Assembly: GCA_910584715.1 (NCBI GenBank)
Contig: CAJUAN010000035.1
Coordinates: 1-26,063, forward strand
Reading direction: 5' to 3'
Source of the DNA: an uncultured Oscillospiraceae bacterium
GTDB lineage: Bacteria; Bacillota; Clostridia; Oscillospirales; Ruminococcaceae
Length of the DNA: 26,063 bases
Shown here: piece by piece, positions 7,634-15,705 of the stretch
How the letters are laid out: the number at the start of each line of letters is the position of its first letter
How positions within the stretch are numbered: the stretch's first letter is position 1
Made by a program: the position numbers and the translations under genes
The notes under the pieces: generated by a model
Database searches by the model: none
Told to the model about the DNA's origin: nothing
Seen by the model: only the letters and a program-made list of their open reading frames with translations

Positions 7634-7894
7634 TTATTTTTTTTCGCAGATCAGGCGAATAGCTGTTCTTACCTCGCCGTCGATCGTAACATTTGCAAAC
7701 GCCGGATAACAAACAAGATTTATGCCCACAGGCGCTAAATACCCCCTGGCAATGGCAATGGCTTTAATAGCCTGATTTGCCGCCCCTGCGCCTACTGCCT
7801 GGACTTCAACGGTTTCCTGCTCTTTCATGACGCTTGCAATTGCTCCCGCAACGGAATTCGGAAAGGACCGTGCCGAAACCTTTAAAACCTCCAC
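7634..7894 (-). CDS. spoVS: Stage V sporulation protein S
   Basis: SpoVS is a small Alba-like protein needed in Bacillus subtilis for progress through stage V of sporulation and for normal septation control; its molecular target is not settled. The 86 residues cover the family from end to end: MEVLKVSARSFPNSVAGAIA, the QAVGAGAANQAIKAIAIARG helix-loop, and INLVCYPAF...IDGEVRTAIRLI. The start is GTG at 7894, with AGGAGGG at 7902-7908 seven bases upstream. It follows ymdB by 124 bases on the same strand, an adjacency also known in B. subtilis, and has its own predicted promoter in the gap. Its presence supports a spore-forming host, although SpoVS also occurs in some non-sporulating lineages. 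Confidence 0.96.
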   Translation of the reverse strand: MEVLKVSARSFPNSVAGAIASVMKEQETVEVQAVGAGAANQAIKAIAIARGYLAPVGINLVCYPAFANVTIDGEVRTAIRLICEKK

Positions 7895-7965
7895 TGGATA
7901 GCCCTCCTAATTTTGTAATCAATATTCAATATTTTAACAATTATATTAATTTTATAACATTTATA

Positions 7966-7994
7966 ATTATACAACATATTTCAAGGCGTTACAA
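7966..7994 (-). promoter_or_regulatory. Predicted promoter of spoVS
   Basis: On the minus strand TTGTAA (7989-7994, 4 of 6) and TATAAT (7966-7971, 6 of 6) are 17 bases apart in an AT-rich gap downstream of ymdB. In B. subtilis spoVS is transcribed by sigma-H; I do not see a clear sigma-H motif here, and the best match is to the vegetative consensus. Confidence 0.55.
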
Positions 7995-8018
7995 TAGTAA
8001 ATAAGTAATTTTGTAAAT

Positions 8019-8786
8019 TTATCTAATAACCAGCCGCTCAATTGCAACACATTTACCATTTTTCTGATCAAATTCTACAATTACTCCGTTAATAAACGGA
8101 GAATTGTCGGATTCTGTAAATCTTACGGGAGCATGGTAGCGCTGTTTTTCTATAGCTATCTCGGTCTTGACTCCCAGCACCGAAAGCTCGGGACCGCACA
8201 TTCCAGCGTCGGTAATGTATCCCGTGTGACCCGAAAGTATTGTCTCGTCCGCAGTCTGGACATGGGTATGGGTACCGAAAACAGCCGTGACCTTTCCCGC
8301 CAGATAGAAGCCCATGGCTTTTTTCTCGCCTGTGGCTTCGGCGTGGAAATCCACAAAAATATTGGGAGTGTCAATTTCACCGAGAATCTTGTCAACTGTG
8401 GAAAACGGATTGTCAAGAGCCTCCATATAGACCGTTCCCATAAGGTTTATAACGGCGACGGTACACTTGCCCATATCGTACAGGCAGACCCCGTGCCCCG
8501 GATTTCCCTCGGGGAAGTTGGCGGGACGGAGCAGTCTTTCCTCCCTGTCCATTGTCTCGTATATCTCCCTGCGGCGGTAACAGTGATTGCCCGTAGTAAT
8601 GATATCCACGCCGTGTGAAAAAAGGTATTTTGCCGAATGAGGGGTGATCCCGTTGCCGTTGGCACTGTTTTCGCCGTTGACAATAACAATTTCGGCATTG
8701 TAGAATTTTTTCAGTCCGCCGAGCTTTTCGCCCACAAATTCGGAGCCGATCTCTCCCACAACGTCGCCGAGAAAAAGTAAATTCAT
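8019..8786 (-). CDS. ymdB: YmdB-family metallophosphoesterase (cyclic nucleotide phosphodiesterase)
   Basis: A 255-residue calcineurin-like phosphoesterase. The B. subtilis homologue hydrolyses cyclic nucleotides (2',3'-cNMP/cAMP activity) and affects biofilm and motility decisions and sporulation timing. Dinuclear-metal motifs appear in order: GDVVG (D8), NGEN (E39, N40), TTGNH (N67), DFHAEATGEK, and GTHTHVQTAD (two histidines). I chose ATG 8786, which begins MNLLFLGDVVG as in the family; GAAAGGA lies about 9 bases upstream. The in-frame ATG at 8813 falls within a hairpin and would add nine unconserved residues. It lies between ftsH and spoVS. In B. subtilis the same gene sits between rny and spoVS, so spoVS linkage is conserved while the other neighbour differs. 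Confidence 0.93.
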   Translation of the reverse strand: MNLLFLGDVVGEIGSEFVGEKLGGLKKFYNAEIVIVNGENSANGNGITPHSAKYLFSHGVDIITTGNHCYRRREIYETMDREERLLRPANFPEGNPGHGVCLYDMGKCTVAVINLMGTVYMEALDNPFSTVDKILGEIDTPNIFVDFHAEATGEKKAMGFYLAGKVTAVFGTHTHVQTADETILSGHTGYITDAGMCGPELSVLGVKTEIAIEKQRYHAPVRFTESDNSPFINGVIVEFDQKNGKCVAIERLVIR

Positions 8787-8812
8787 ATGGTTTTTTCCTT
8801 TCAAAGAAATCA

Positions 8813-8840
8813 CAGGGGCGGAAGTATTTATCCGCCCCTT
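8813..8840 (-). terminator. Possible terminator/attenuator between ftsH and ymdB
   Basis: AGGGGCGGA at 8814-8822 pairs perfectly with TCCGCCCCT at 8831-8839, with an 8-base loop, eight bases past the ftsH stop. On the minus strand the tail is TGTGATTTCTTTG, poor in consecutive U. Partial termination, reducing ymdB expression relative to ftsH, is the likeliest role. Confidence 0.5.
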
Positions 8841-8847
8841 TTGGTAT

Positions 8848-10935
8848 TTATTCGTTTATATCGCCGCCGTCATTACTTTCATTGCCGTCTGTCTTTTGGG
8901 TATCCTCTTCGGTATCGCCGGAGCCGTTTTTGGGTACGCTTTCTCCCGTGATCTCCGCAGTATCGGAGGAAACCTTTTTGGATTCGCCGTTTTCCGTTTT
9001 TTCGGCATCATCGGGGTTTTCCGAAGCTGTATCGCTTTCAGCAGCCTCGGCTTTGGCTTTTTCTTCGGCTTCCTTTTCCTCCGCGGAGGTAGGCTCGCCT
9101 TTCATAAGCTTTTCAAAATCCTTGCCGTCGATCTTTTCATGCTCCATGAGGTATTTTGCCACCTTATGAAGATCGTCCATGTGCTCTTTCAGAACGTCCA
9201 CCGTACGCTCGTAGCATTCATCGATAATGCTTCTTACCTCCGAGTCAATTTCCGACTGTACCTTTTCGGAGTGTCCCTTACTGTGGCCGTAATCCATTCC
9301 CACAAAGGGTTCGTCGTTATCGTCCGCATAAACTACGGGACCCAGATTTTCCGAGAAGCCGTACTTTGTTATCATTGTTTTTGCAAGCTTGGTGGAACGT
9401 TTCAGATCGCTTACCGCGCCCGCGGAGCCTTCGCCCAGAACCAGCTTTTCAGCTACTCGTCCGCCCATGCAGACAACTATTTCTTCTTTAAGCTTTCTCG
9501 CGGTAACGTTCAGCAGCGAGGGTTCTTTTTCGGGAAGATGTATAGTCATGCCTCCCGCCGAGCCTCTGGGGATAATTGTTACCTGGTGCACCTTATCCTG
9601 TGTGGGCATATAGTAGGTCACTACCGCGTGACCCGCCTCGTGGTACGCAACAAGCTTTTTCTCCTCCTCGGTGACAACATGGCTTTTCTTTTCGGGACCC
9701 GCTATTACCTTGATAGTAGCCTCTTCGATGTCCTCTTTTGTAATGGATTTGCGGTTCTTGCGCGCCGCCAGCAAAGCCGCTTCGTTTGCAAGGTTTTCAA
9801 GCTCTGCGCCTGTAAAGCCGGCTGTGGACTGTGAAATTGTTTTCAGACTTACGTCGGGAGCAAGGGGCTTGTTTTTGGTGTGTACCTTCAGAATTTCCTC
9901 TCTGCCCTTTACGTCGGGATAGTTTACCACTATCTGCCTGTCGAAGCGTCCCGGACGGAGCAAAGCCGGGTCGAGGATATCCTTACGGTTCGTAGCCGCC
10001 ATAACGATTATACCTTCGTTGCCCTCGAAGCCGTCCATTTCAACAAGGAGCTGGTTAAGGGTCTGTTCGCGTTCGTCGTGACCGCCGCCGAGACCCGCGC
10101 CGCGGTGGCGTCCCACAGCGTCTATCTCGTCTATGAAAACTATCGAGGGAGAATTTTTCTTTGCCGTCTCGAACAGGTCGCGGACTCTTGACGCGCCCAC
10201 GCCCACGAACATTTCCACGAAATCGGAGCCGGAGATCGAGAAGAACGGTACTCCCGCCTCGCCGGCAACAGCCTTTGCAAGCAAGGTCTTACCGGTGCCC
10301 GGAGGGCCCTCCAGCAATACGCCTTTTGGTATTCTTGCGCCCATTTCGGTGTACTTCTTGGGGTTCTTGAGAAAATCAACGATCTCGGCAAGCTCTTCCT
10401 TTTCCTCGTCCGCGCCCGCAACGTCGTTGAAGGTGTTCTTTTTGTTTGCGGTGTTTTTGACGTTGGCTTTGCCGAAGTTGCTCATTTTTCCGCCGCCGCC
10501 CGCCTGTCTCATCATAAAGAAGAAGAAAAAGATCATCAGACCTATTATGAGAAGCGACGGAAGCAGATTATAGAGCCAGGAGGTGTCCTGTATCTTGAAG
10601 TACTCCATTTTCAGCGGAGCGTCGGGGTGCCGTTCGTTGTATTCCTTGCGGTAGTTTTCCTCGCCCATTTGGATCTCGTTGAGGAACACGGAAACGTTGG
10701 GAACGGTGTAGGTTATGGTCTCTTTGTTTTCGTCAACAACGATGACCAGCTCTCCGGTGCCTAAATCGAAAGTCATTTCCGAGACCTGATAGTTGTCAAA
10801 ATACTGCATAATATCCGAATATGTGTGCTCGGGCTGGGGCTTTGAAGCCTGACGGAGCAGGAGTACCGCCAGCGCCAGCGCGGAGATCATTACCACAGCG
10901 TAAATAATTATGCCCTTGTTGCTTTTTTTACCCAT
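8848..10935 (-). CDS. ftsH: ATP-dependent zinc metalloprotease FtsH
   Basis: A membrane-anchored AAA+ protease that degrades damaged membrane proteins and selected cytoplasmic regulators. It has 695 residues. Transmembrane segment 1 is about 9-27, the extracytoplasmic domain about 30-120, and segment 2 about 121-142. A Gly-rich linker follows. The AAA domain has Walker A GPPGTGKT (210-217), Walker B IVFIDEID (265-272) and the second region of homology ATNRKDILDPALLRPGRFDR (314-333). The M41 protease domain has the zinc site HEAGH (432-436) with D510 as probable third ligand. Residues after about 625 form an unusually acidic, Glu/Asp/Ser-rich tail, probably disordered. ATG 10935 has AAAGGA 10 bases upstream. 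It follows hpt by 106 bases, keeping the common Firmicutes order tilS-hpt-ftsH. A TATAAT on the minus strand in that gap has no -35 partner. Confidence 0.98.
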   Translation of the reverse strand: MGKKSNKGIIIYAVVMISALALAVLLLRQASKPQPEHTYSDIMQYFDNYQVSEMTFDLGTGELVIVVDENKETITYTVPNVSVFLNEIQMGEENYRKEYNERHPDAPLKMEYFKIQDTSWLYNLLPSLLIIGLMIFFFFFMMRQAGGGGKMSNFGKANVKNTANKKNTFNDVAGADEEKEELAEIVDFLKNPKKYTEMGARIPKGVLLEGPPGTGKTLLAKAVAGEAGVPFFSISGSDFVEMFVGVGASRVRDLFETAKKNSPSIVFIDEIDAVGRHRGAGLGGGHDEREQTLNQLLVEMDGFEGNEGIIVMAATNRKDILDPALLRPGRFDRQIVVNYPDVKGREEILKVHTKNKPLAPDVSLKTISQSTAGFTGAELENLANEAALLAARKNRKSITKEDIEEATIKVIAGPEKKSHVVTEEEKKLVAYHEAGHAVVTYYMPTQDKVHQVTIIPRGSAGGMTIHLPEKEPSLLNVTARKLKEEIVVCMGGRVAEKLVLGEGSAGAVSDLKRSTKLAKTMITKYGFSENLGPVVYADDNDEPFVGMDYGHSKGHSEKVQSEIDSEVRSIIDECYERTVDVLKEHMDDLHKVAKYLMEHEKIDGKDFEKLMKGEPTSAEEKEAEEKAKAEAAESDTASENPDDAEKTENGESKKVSSDTAEITGESVPKNGSGDTEEDTQKTDGNESNDGGDINE

Positions 10936-11041
10936 TTGTTATCAATCCTTTCGTCGGGAACTGTTCTGACGATTCCCCTTACTTATATAAAAATACAAAA
11001 ATATTAATTATACTGTTTACTTGTATATGCCGCTGAAGTGA

Positions 11042-11584
11042 TCAGCCGCTTTCGTATTCCGCAATACAGGGCAGGTTACGGAACTGCTCGGCGCAGTCCA
11101 GACCGTATCCCACCAGAAAAACGTCGGGAACTGTAAAAAGGGACATATCCGTTTCCAGAGGGACTACCCGTCTTTCCGGCTTGTCAAGCAGGGTCACCAC
11201 CTCAAGTGAAAGAGGGTTCCGCGCGGCTAACAGCTTTTTTATGTCCGCAAGAGTTCTGCCGGTGTCGATTATGTCCTCGACGATTATTACATGGTACCGT
11301 CTCAGATCCTGCTCCAGATCCATGGTAATGTTCACTATCCCCGACGAATCGGTGCCGTTATAGTAGCTTTTTGCGCACATGAAGCCTATCTCGCAGGGAA
11401 CGTCTATCGCTCTGCAAAGGTCGGCTAAAAATATAAACGCGCCCTTTAAAATGCTTACAAGCAGCAAAGGCTTGCCGCGGTACCTGTCGGAAATTATCTT
11501 CCCTGCCTCGGTAATTTTCAGTTTTATCTCTTCCTCGGAAACTATTATTTTTCCAATGTGGTTTTCCTTGGTCATTACGTCCAT
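11042..11584 (-). CDS. hpt: Hypoxanthine phosphoribosyltransferase
   Basis: Salvages hypoxanthine and guanine to IMP and GMP using PRPP in the cytoplasm. The 180-residue length is typical. Key segments are LLVSILKGAFIF (41-52), KSYYNGT (72-78), the PRPP-binding loop VIIVEDIIDTGRT (99-111) and VGYGLDC (158-164), whose Asp contacts the purine. ATG 11584 is preceded by GAAAGGA at a long spacing of 14 bases; the alternative ATG at 11575 is further still, so I keep the first. It lies 31 bases after tilS. In several Firmicutes HprT also associates with TilS or FtsH expression control, but nothing in this sequence tests that. Confidence 0.95.
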   Translation of the reverse strand: MDVMTKENHIGKIIVSEEEIKLKITEAGKIISDRYRGKPLLLVSILKGAFIFLADLCRAIDVPCEIGFMCAKSYYNGTDSSGIVNITMDLEQDLRRYHVIIVEDIIDTGRTLADIKKLLAARNPLSLEVVTLLDKPERRVVPLETDMSLFTVPDVFLVGYGLDCAEQFRNLPCIAEYESG

Positions 11585-11615
11585 TTCAGATGCTTTTATC
11601 CTTTCTTAACACTGT

Positions 11616-12941
11616 TTATACTTTTTGTTTTACTTCGATTTTAAGGAAATCTTTTGTATCCGCGCTTATTTTCACTCTGTCGTCAAAGCCGATATGCTCT
11701 GCCCAGACGACGCCTTTTTCGTCCGCGATCACCGCGGATATCTCCCGCTCCTCGGGAGGCAGTTTTTCCTGCAGAAGCTTTCTCAGTTCCCGTGTGTGAG
11801 CCGAGCCTATGGGCTTAATCCTGTCGCTTCTCAGGCGGTTTCTCAATAATACGCCATTTAATATTCTATCATAATCCGCGTACCGAAAAGTTAATTTTTT
11901 ATTAATAATATCCTCTGCGTTCACATTTTCGTCTGTTTCTTTTGTAATTATCACCGTTTTATCACCAAAAAAGGGATATTCACCCTCTCCGTTAATAATT
12001 ACCGCTTCGGCAGGACGTTCCGATTGTTTTCTTTCGGGTACGATATTTACCCTGCCCTTTCGGCAGACCGCATAATATCCTCCGTCAAGAGAGACTTTTA
12101 CCGCGTTTTTTGCTTCAATGGCAGTCCGCAATATCTCTGAGACTTTTTCGGCGCTTGTTTTAAGCTTATGCGATTTTAAAAGATTTATGATGACCCTTTT
12201 CCCAACGGCAGGGTGAAGCTCCCGCAAATCGGCGTTTTTTTGCCGAGCCGCTTCCCTTGAAATGAAATCCTCGTCCTCCGCGAGAGATACCGTCATTGCC
12301 GCCGCGCATTTCGGGAACGCTCCGTGGACGGCCTCCATTTCGGGCATTATCTTATGGCGTATCCTGTTCCGCGAATAGCCGTCGGAAAGATTGGTGCTGT
12401 CGGTAACGAAGTCCTGACCCCTTTCCGCAAGAAAGGCTTCTATCTCCTCACGGGTACAGAAAAGCAAGGGGCGGATAATTTTCCCTCTGACCGGAGGTAT
12501 GCCTGTCAGACCTTTCAGCCCCGTGCCCCTCGCCATGCGGAAAAGTACGGTCTCCGCATTGTCGTTGAGATTGTGGGCGGTAGCGATCCTGTCCGCAGGG
12601 AGCTGAGAAAAAAATCCGTACCGCATTTCCCGCGCGCCTGTTTCCACGGATACCCCGAGGGAATGTGAAAAAGCCGCCGCATCCTTTCGGAAAACCGTCA
12701 GGGAAACGCCCAGCCTTTCGCACAGACCGCGGCAGAAAGCCTCGTCCCTGTCGCTTTCCGCGCCGCGGAGCATATGGTTTATGTGCACGGCAGCGACCGT
12801 TATTCCGAGTTCGGAGGACAGCTCCGAAAGCGCAAGAAGCAGAGCGACGCTGTCCGCCCCGCCCGAAAGCGCGCAGCAGACCGTTTCGCCCTTTTCAAGC
12901 ATATTGTATTTTTCCACCGTTGCCCTGATTTTTTCAAGCAT
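11616..12941 (-). CDS. tilS: tRNA(Ile)-lysidine synthetase
   Basis: Converts cytidine 34 of the CAU-anticodon isoleucine tRNA to lysidine using lysine and ATP, so that AUA codons are read as Ile; essential in most bacteria. The 441 residues start with the N-type ATP pyrophosphatase P-loop LSGGADS (25-31). AVHINHMLRG and HNLNDNAETVLFRMARGTGLKGL follow in the family order, with GIPPVRGKIIRPLL after them. The C-terminal part carries a TilS C-domain near RLRSDRIKPIG...LRKLLQEKLPP. ATG 12941 has AAGGA about 12 bases upstream. It starts 15 bases after dnaB, indicating tight coupling. Central residues (about 220-300) are more divergent, as usual for this family. Confidence 0.95.
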   Translation of the reverse strand: MLEKIRATVEKYNMLEKGETVCCALSGGADSVALLLALSELSSELGITVAAVHINHMLRGAESDRDEAFCRGLCERLGVSLTVFRKDAAAFSHSLGVSVETGAREMRYGFFSQLPADRIATAHNLNDNAETVLFRMARGTGLKGLTGIPPVRGKIIRPLLFCTREEIEAFLAERGQDFVTDSTNLSDGYSRNRIRHKIMPEMEAVHGAFPKCAAAMTVSLAEDEDFISREAARQKNADLRELHPAVGKRVIINLLKSHKLKTSAEKVSEILRTAIEAKNAVKVSLDGGYYAVCRKGRVNIVPERKQSERPAEAVIINGEGEYPFFGDKTVIITKETDENVNAEDIINKKLTFRYADYDRILNGVLLRNRLRSDRIKPIGSAHTRELRKLLQEKLPPEEREISAVIADEKGVVWAEHIGFDDRVKISADTKDFLKIEVKQKV

Positions 12942-12956
12942 ATCTTTTTCCGATCC

Positions 12957-14294
12957 TTACTCAGCCTGTCTGCTTACTCCCGTGAAAAGCTGGTACTGTC
13001 CGCTGAAACGGAGGTTTACCGTGCCCGTTTCGCCGTGACGGTTCTTTGCCACGATACATTCCGCAAGGGTGGGGTCGGGCGTATCTTTATTATAGTACGC
13101 GTCCCGATACAGGAACATAACGATATCCGCGTCCTGCTCGATAGAGCCGGACTCACGCAGGTCGGACAGCATCGGACGCTTGTCCGTCCTTGACTCGACC
13201 GCACGGGAAAGCTGTGACAGAGTGATAACGGGAATATCCAGCTCCTTAGCCATAAGCTTCAGCTGACGGGTTATTTCCGATATTTCGTTAACGCGGTTTT
13301 CAATTCTCCTGCTGGAATTCATAAGCTGCAAATAGTCTATGATAACAAGCCCCGGCCTTTTCAGGCGGCGCAGCTTAGCTTTCATCTGGGGTACGGTTAT
13401 GCCCGCGGTGTCGTCGAGGTAGATGTTCATTCCCGAAAGGCTTTCCGCGCCCTTGGCAAGCTTTGTCCACTGGTCGCCGGAGATGTTTCCTTTCATCAGG
13501 TAGTCAAGCTCCACAAAGCTTTCCGAGGACAGCATACGGGTAACGTTCTGCTCCTTTGACATCTCAAGGGAAAAGATGACCGCTTCGGAGTCCTTGTTGT
13601 GCCTTGCGAAATTCGCCGCAAGGTTGAGGGCAAAAACGGATTTTCCCATAGCGGGACGGGCGGCTACTATTATAAGGTCGGATCTGCTGAGACCTGTTAT
13701 AACATGGTCGAGGTCAGCAAAACCCGACTTCGCGCCCACGTAAAGCTCCTTGTCGGGACCGGATTTCCTGCCCAGCTCGTCGTAGGCCTCGAGGACTACC
13801 TCGTCGATCTTTACCAGACCGTCAACCGATTTGCCCTTGCGTATATCGTATATCTTCTGTTCCGCAAAGTCAAGAAGCTGCTGCGCGCTTTCCTGTCCCG
13901 CGGAGGCGGCTTCGATTATCTCTTTTGCGGAGGTTATCAGGCTTCTGGTGTAGTATTTCTCCTCGACGATTTTGCAGTAGCTCTCGATATTCTTTGTGGT
14001 GGGAACGCCCTCCATGATAGCGGCAAGATATTCCTTGCCCGCCGTGGAGCTTTCAAAGATACCGTCCTTGACCGCCTCGTTTATAACGGTGATGATATCC
14101 GCGTTAACGCCCAGCGAAAAAAGACGTATGATTATTGCAAAAAGATCGCGGTGCTTTGAAACATAGAAGCTTTCGGGCTTTATGTAGTTCATAGCCACCG
14201 AAAGGGATTCCGGGTCGAGAAGCAGCGCGCCCAGTACGGTTTGTTCCGCTTCAAGGTTATAGGGCAGTTCGACTGAGCTTATATCAAAGTCCAT
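12957..14294 (-). CDS. dnaB: Replicative DNA helicase
   Basis: The hexameric 5'-3' helicase that unwinds DNA at the replication fork. The 445 residues have the N-terminal primase-interacting domain (from PYNLEAEQTVLGALLLD), a linker (about 100-185), and the RecA-like C-terminal motor. Walker A is ARPAMGKS (212-219), Walker B is in LVIIDYLQLM, and QLSRAVESR...MLSDLRESGSIEQDADIVMFLYR forms the conserved motor core. No intein is inserted at the Walker A or H4 sites often used by inteins. ATG 14294 has AAGGAG about 8 bases upstream. It lies downstream of rplI in the common Firmicutes gdpP-rplI-dnaB order, interrupted here by two small genes, and is followed closely by tilS. Confidence 0.97.
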   Translation of the reverse strand: MDFDISSVELPYNLEAEQTVLGALLLDPESLSVAMNYIKPESFYVSKHRDLFAIIIRLFSLGVNADIITVINEAVKDGIFESSTAGKEYLAAIMEGVPTTKNIESYCKIVEEKYYTRSLITSAKEIIEAASAGQESAQQLLDFAEQKIYDIRKGKSVDGLVKIDEVVLEAYDELGRKSGPDKELYVGAKSGFADLDHVITGLSRSDLIIVAARPAMGKSVFALNLAANFARHNKDSEAVIFSLEMSKEQNVTRMLSSESFVELDYLMKGNISGDQWTKLAKGAESLSGMNIYLDDTAGITVPQMKAKLRRLKRPGLVIIDYLQLMNSSRRIENRVNEISEITRQLKLMAKELDIPVITLSQLSRAVESRTDKRPMLSDLRESGSIEQDADIVMFLYRDAYYNKDTPDPTLAECIVAKNRHGETGTVNLRFSGQYQLFTGVSRQAE

Positions 14295-14336
14295 AATGGT
14301 TACTCCTTTTGAGCGTAGGTGGTCAGAGGACAGCGT

Positions 14337-14609
14337 TTAGAGGCTGCCGCTTTCGGCTTTTAAAGAATCGCTGAATTCCTTGAGCTCTTTCTTTTTGCCG
14401 GCTGAAAGAGCGTTATACTCGGTGTTTGTTATCGCTCCCTCCAGAACGTACAAATGCACAAGGCATACGTTGGGGTAAGCTTTTTTCAGCCGCGAGAACG
14501 CCTCCTTTGCGCCCGTGAAGATAAGCTCCTCGGCGGTATCTATCCCCACGGAGGCAAGCTTTCTTGACATCTCCCTGCCTATATTCATCATTGAGGTAAG
14601 CTCTGCCAT
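14337..14609 (-). CDS. TfoX/Sxy C-terminal-domain protein (domain alone)
   Basis: A 90-residue protein resembling the C-terminal helical domain of TfoX/Sxy, the competence regulator of gamma-proteobacteria. The matching pattern is NIGREMSRKLASVGIDTAEELIFTGA (first half given by its key residues NIG, VGI, T, EL, GA), then a KKAYPNVCLVHLYVLEGAI helix and a Lys-rich terminal helix. NIG...VGI is a helix-hairpin-helix-like turn that may bind nucleic acid. The TfoX N-terminal domain is absent. The start is ATG 14609 with GAGGAG seven bases upstream. It lies 21 bases after the ybaK-like gene and 42 bases before dnaB, so it is part of that operon. There is no basis for calling it a competence regulator here. 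Confidence 0.8.
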   Translation of the reverse strand: MAELTSMMNIGREMSRKLASVGIDTAEELIFTGAKEAFSRLKKAYPNVCLVHLYVLEGAITNTEYNALSAGKKKELKEFSDSLKAESGSL

Positions 14610-14630
14610 AGAAACGCTCCTCTTTGAAAA

Positions 14631-15119
14631 TCAGATCCGCACAACATTGACCTCATTCCCGTGTTCCCTGATAACGCTTATCAGGTCGTCGGTTTTCAGC
14701 CATACCGTAGCGGTGTTGTCATTGGGGTGTACTCCCATAAGGTTCGGCGGGTCTGTGAAATCCCTGTCAATGTATACGGTCACCTTTAGTTCCTTGTCGT
14801 TCAGTACCCCGAGAGGAGTTACCGAACCGGGAGTCAGACCGAGTATGCTTTTAAGATCGTCCTCCGATGCAAAGCTGAGTGGACGGGTGCCGTTGCTTTT
14901 TCTGAATTCTTTTAAGTCCACCCGCTTGTCGCCTTTTACGGTTATGAGGTAATAGCTCCGCTTTTTGTCGTCGCGGACGAAAAGATTTTTCGCGTCGCAT
15001 TCGGGATAAGGTATATCGACCTCCGCGAGCTCAGCCATATTAAAGACGGCTTTATGCTCCGTTATTTCGTACCGGATATTTTTTCCGTCAAGGAAGTCAT
15101 AAGTTTCTTTTTTGTTCAT
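14631..15119 (-). CDS. proX: YbaK/ProX-family prolyl-tRNA deacylase
   Basis: A 162-residue member of the YbaK/ProRS-editing superfamily. Such free-standing proteins hydrolyse mischarged Ala- or Cys-tRNA(Pro). The region CDAKNLFVRDDKKRSYYLITV and the following KGDKRVDLKEF match the ProX/PrdX subgroup, with conserved Lys in VKGDKR and the Gly-rich GLTPGSVTPLGVLND loop. ATG 15119 has AAGGA about 12 bases upstream. It lies 30 bases after rplI, within the replication and translation operon. Substrate (Ala versus Cys) cannot be decided from the sequence. The gene symbol is by family and is not certain. Confidence 0.88.
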   Translation of the reverse strand: MNKKETYDFLDGKNIRYEITEHKAVFNMAELAEVDIPYPECDAKNLFVRDDKKRSYYLITVKGDKRVDLKEFRKSNGTRPLSFASEDDLKSILGLTPGSVTPLGVLNDKELKVTVYIDRDFTDPPNLMGVHPNDNTATVWLKTDDLISVIREHGNEVNVVRI

Positions 15120-15149
15120 AGCAGTATTGTTCCTTTTTTGTCTGCGGCT

Positions 15150-15596
15150 TTATTCCTCGGTAACCTCAACCGTTACCTTTTCGGAAATGCCCGCAAGGAA
15201 TTTTACCTCCGCAGTATAGGTGCCGAAGGTCTTTATCTCCGAGCTCAGGGACACCTTTTTCTTATCCACCTTAACGCCGAACTGTTCCGCTATCAGGTCG
15301 GCTACCGCAGCCGCGGTAACGGCTCCGAAAAGCTTTCCGCCCTGTCCCGCCTTTGCCTTGCAGACAACGGTCTTGCCTTTCAGCTTGGCGGCGGCTTCCT
15401 GCGCTTCCTGCTTTGCAACGTCGGCTTTGTGCTGCTCGGAGGACTTCTTGCCCGCTAAGTCGGACATATTCTTAGCCGTAGCCTCAACGGCAAGACCCTT
15501 TCCCAGCAAAAAGTTTCTCGCGTAACCGTCCGAGACCTCTTTAACGTCGCCCTTTTTGGCGGTGCCTTTAACGTCCTGTAAAAAAATAACTTTCAT
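15150..15596 (-). CDS. rplI: 50S ribosomal protein L9
   Basis: Binds 23S rRNA domain V near the L1 stalk base and helps to hold reading frame. The 148 residues have the hallmark N-terminal domain MKVIFLQDVKGTAKKGDVKEV followed by GYARNFLLGKGLA, a long Ala/Lys-rich connecting helix (about 45-75), and the C-terminal rRNA-binding domain with KLFGAVTAAAVADLI. I chose ATG 15596 because the conserved protein starts there and AAAGGAG lies 8 bases upstream; an open frame continues 58 codons upstream but runs into the end of gdpP and is unlike L9. It follows gdpP by 109 bases, a gap that includes a small hairpin. Confidence 0.98.
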   Translation of the reverse strand: MKVIFLQDVKGTAKKGDVKEVSDGYARNFLLGKGLAVEATAKNMSDLAGKKSSEQHKADVAKQEAQEAAAKLKGKTVVCKAKAGQGGKLFGAVTAAAVADLIAEQFGVKVDKKKVSLSSEIKTFGTYTAEVKFLAGISEKVTVEVTEE

Positions 15597-15643
15597 GATA
15601 ATTGCTCCTTTGCATATTTTAGAGATTGTCCTGTATTTATTGC

Positions 15644-15666
15644 AGGGGACCGATTTCCCGTCCCCT
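15644..15666 (-). promoter_or_regulatory. Hairpin in the gdpP-rplI intergenic region
   Basis: AGGGGAC pairs with GTCCCCT (7 bp) around a 9-base loop, 48 bases upstream of the rplI ATG. No U-tract follows, so it is unlikely to be a terminator; it may be an mRNA end-stabilising or processing site separating gdpP from the more highly needed ribosomal protein message. Confidence 0.35.
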
Positions 15667-15705
15667 ATTGAGACGGTAACTGTTTTTGATATTACAGACC
15701 GCTTG

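Noticed and set aside
10990..11030. TATAAT on the minus strand between hpt and ftsH
   Set aside because: No -35-like hexamer at 16-18 bases and no extended -10; insufficient to call an ftsH promoter.
13585..13700. Intein or intron insertion in dnaB near the P-loop
   Set aside because: The helicase reads straight through ARPAMGKS and the later motor motifs at normal length; no insertion.
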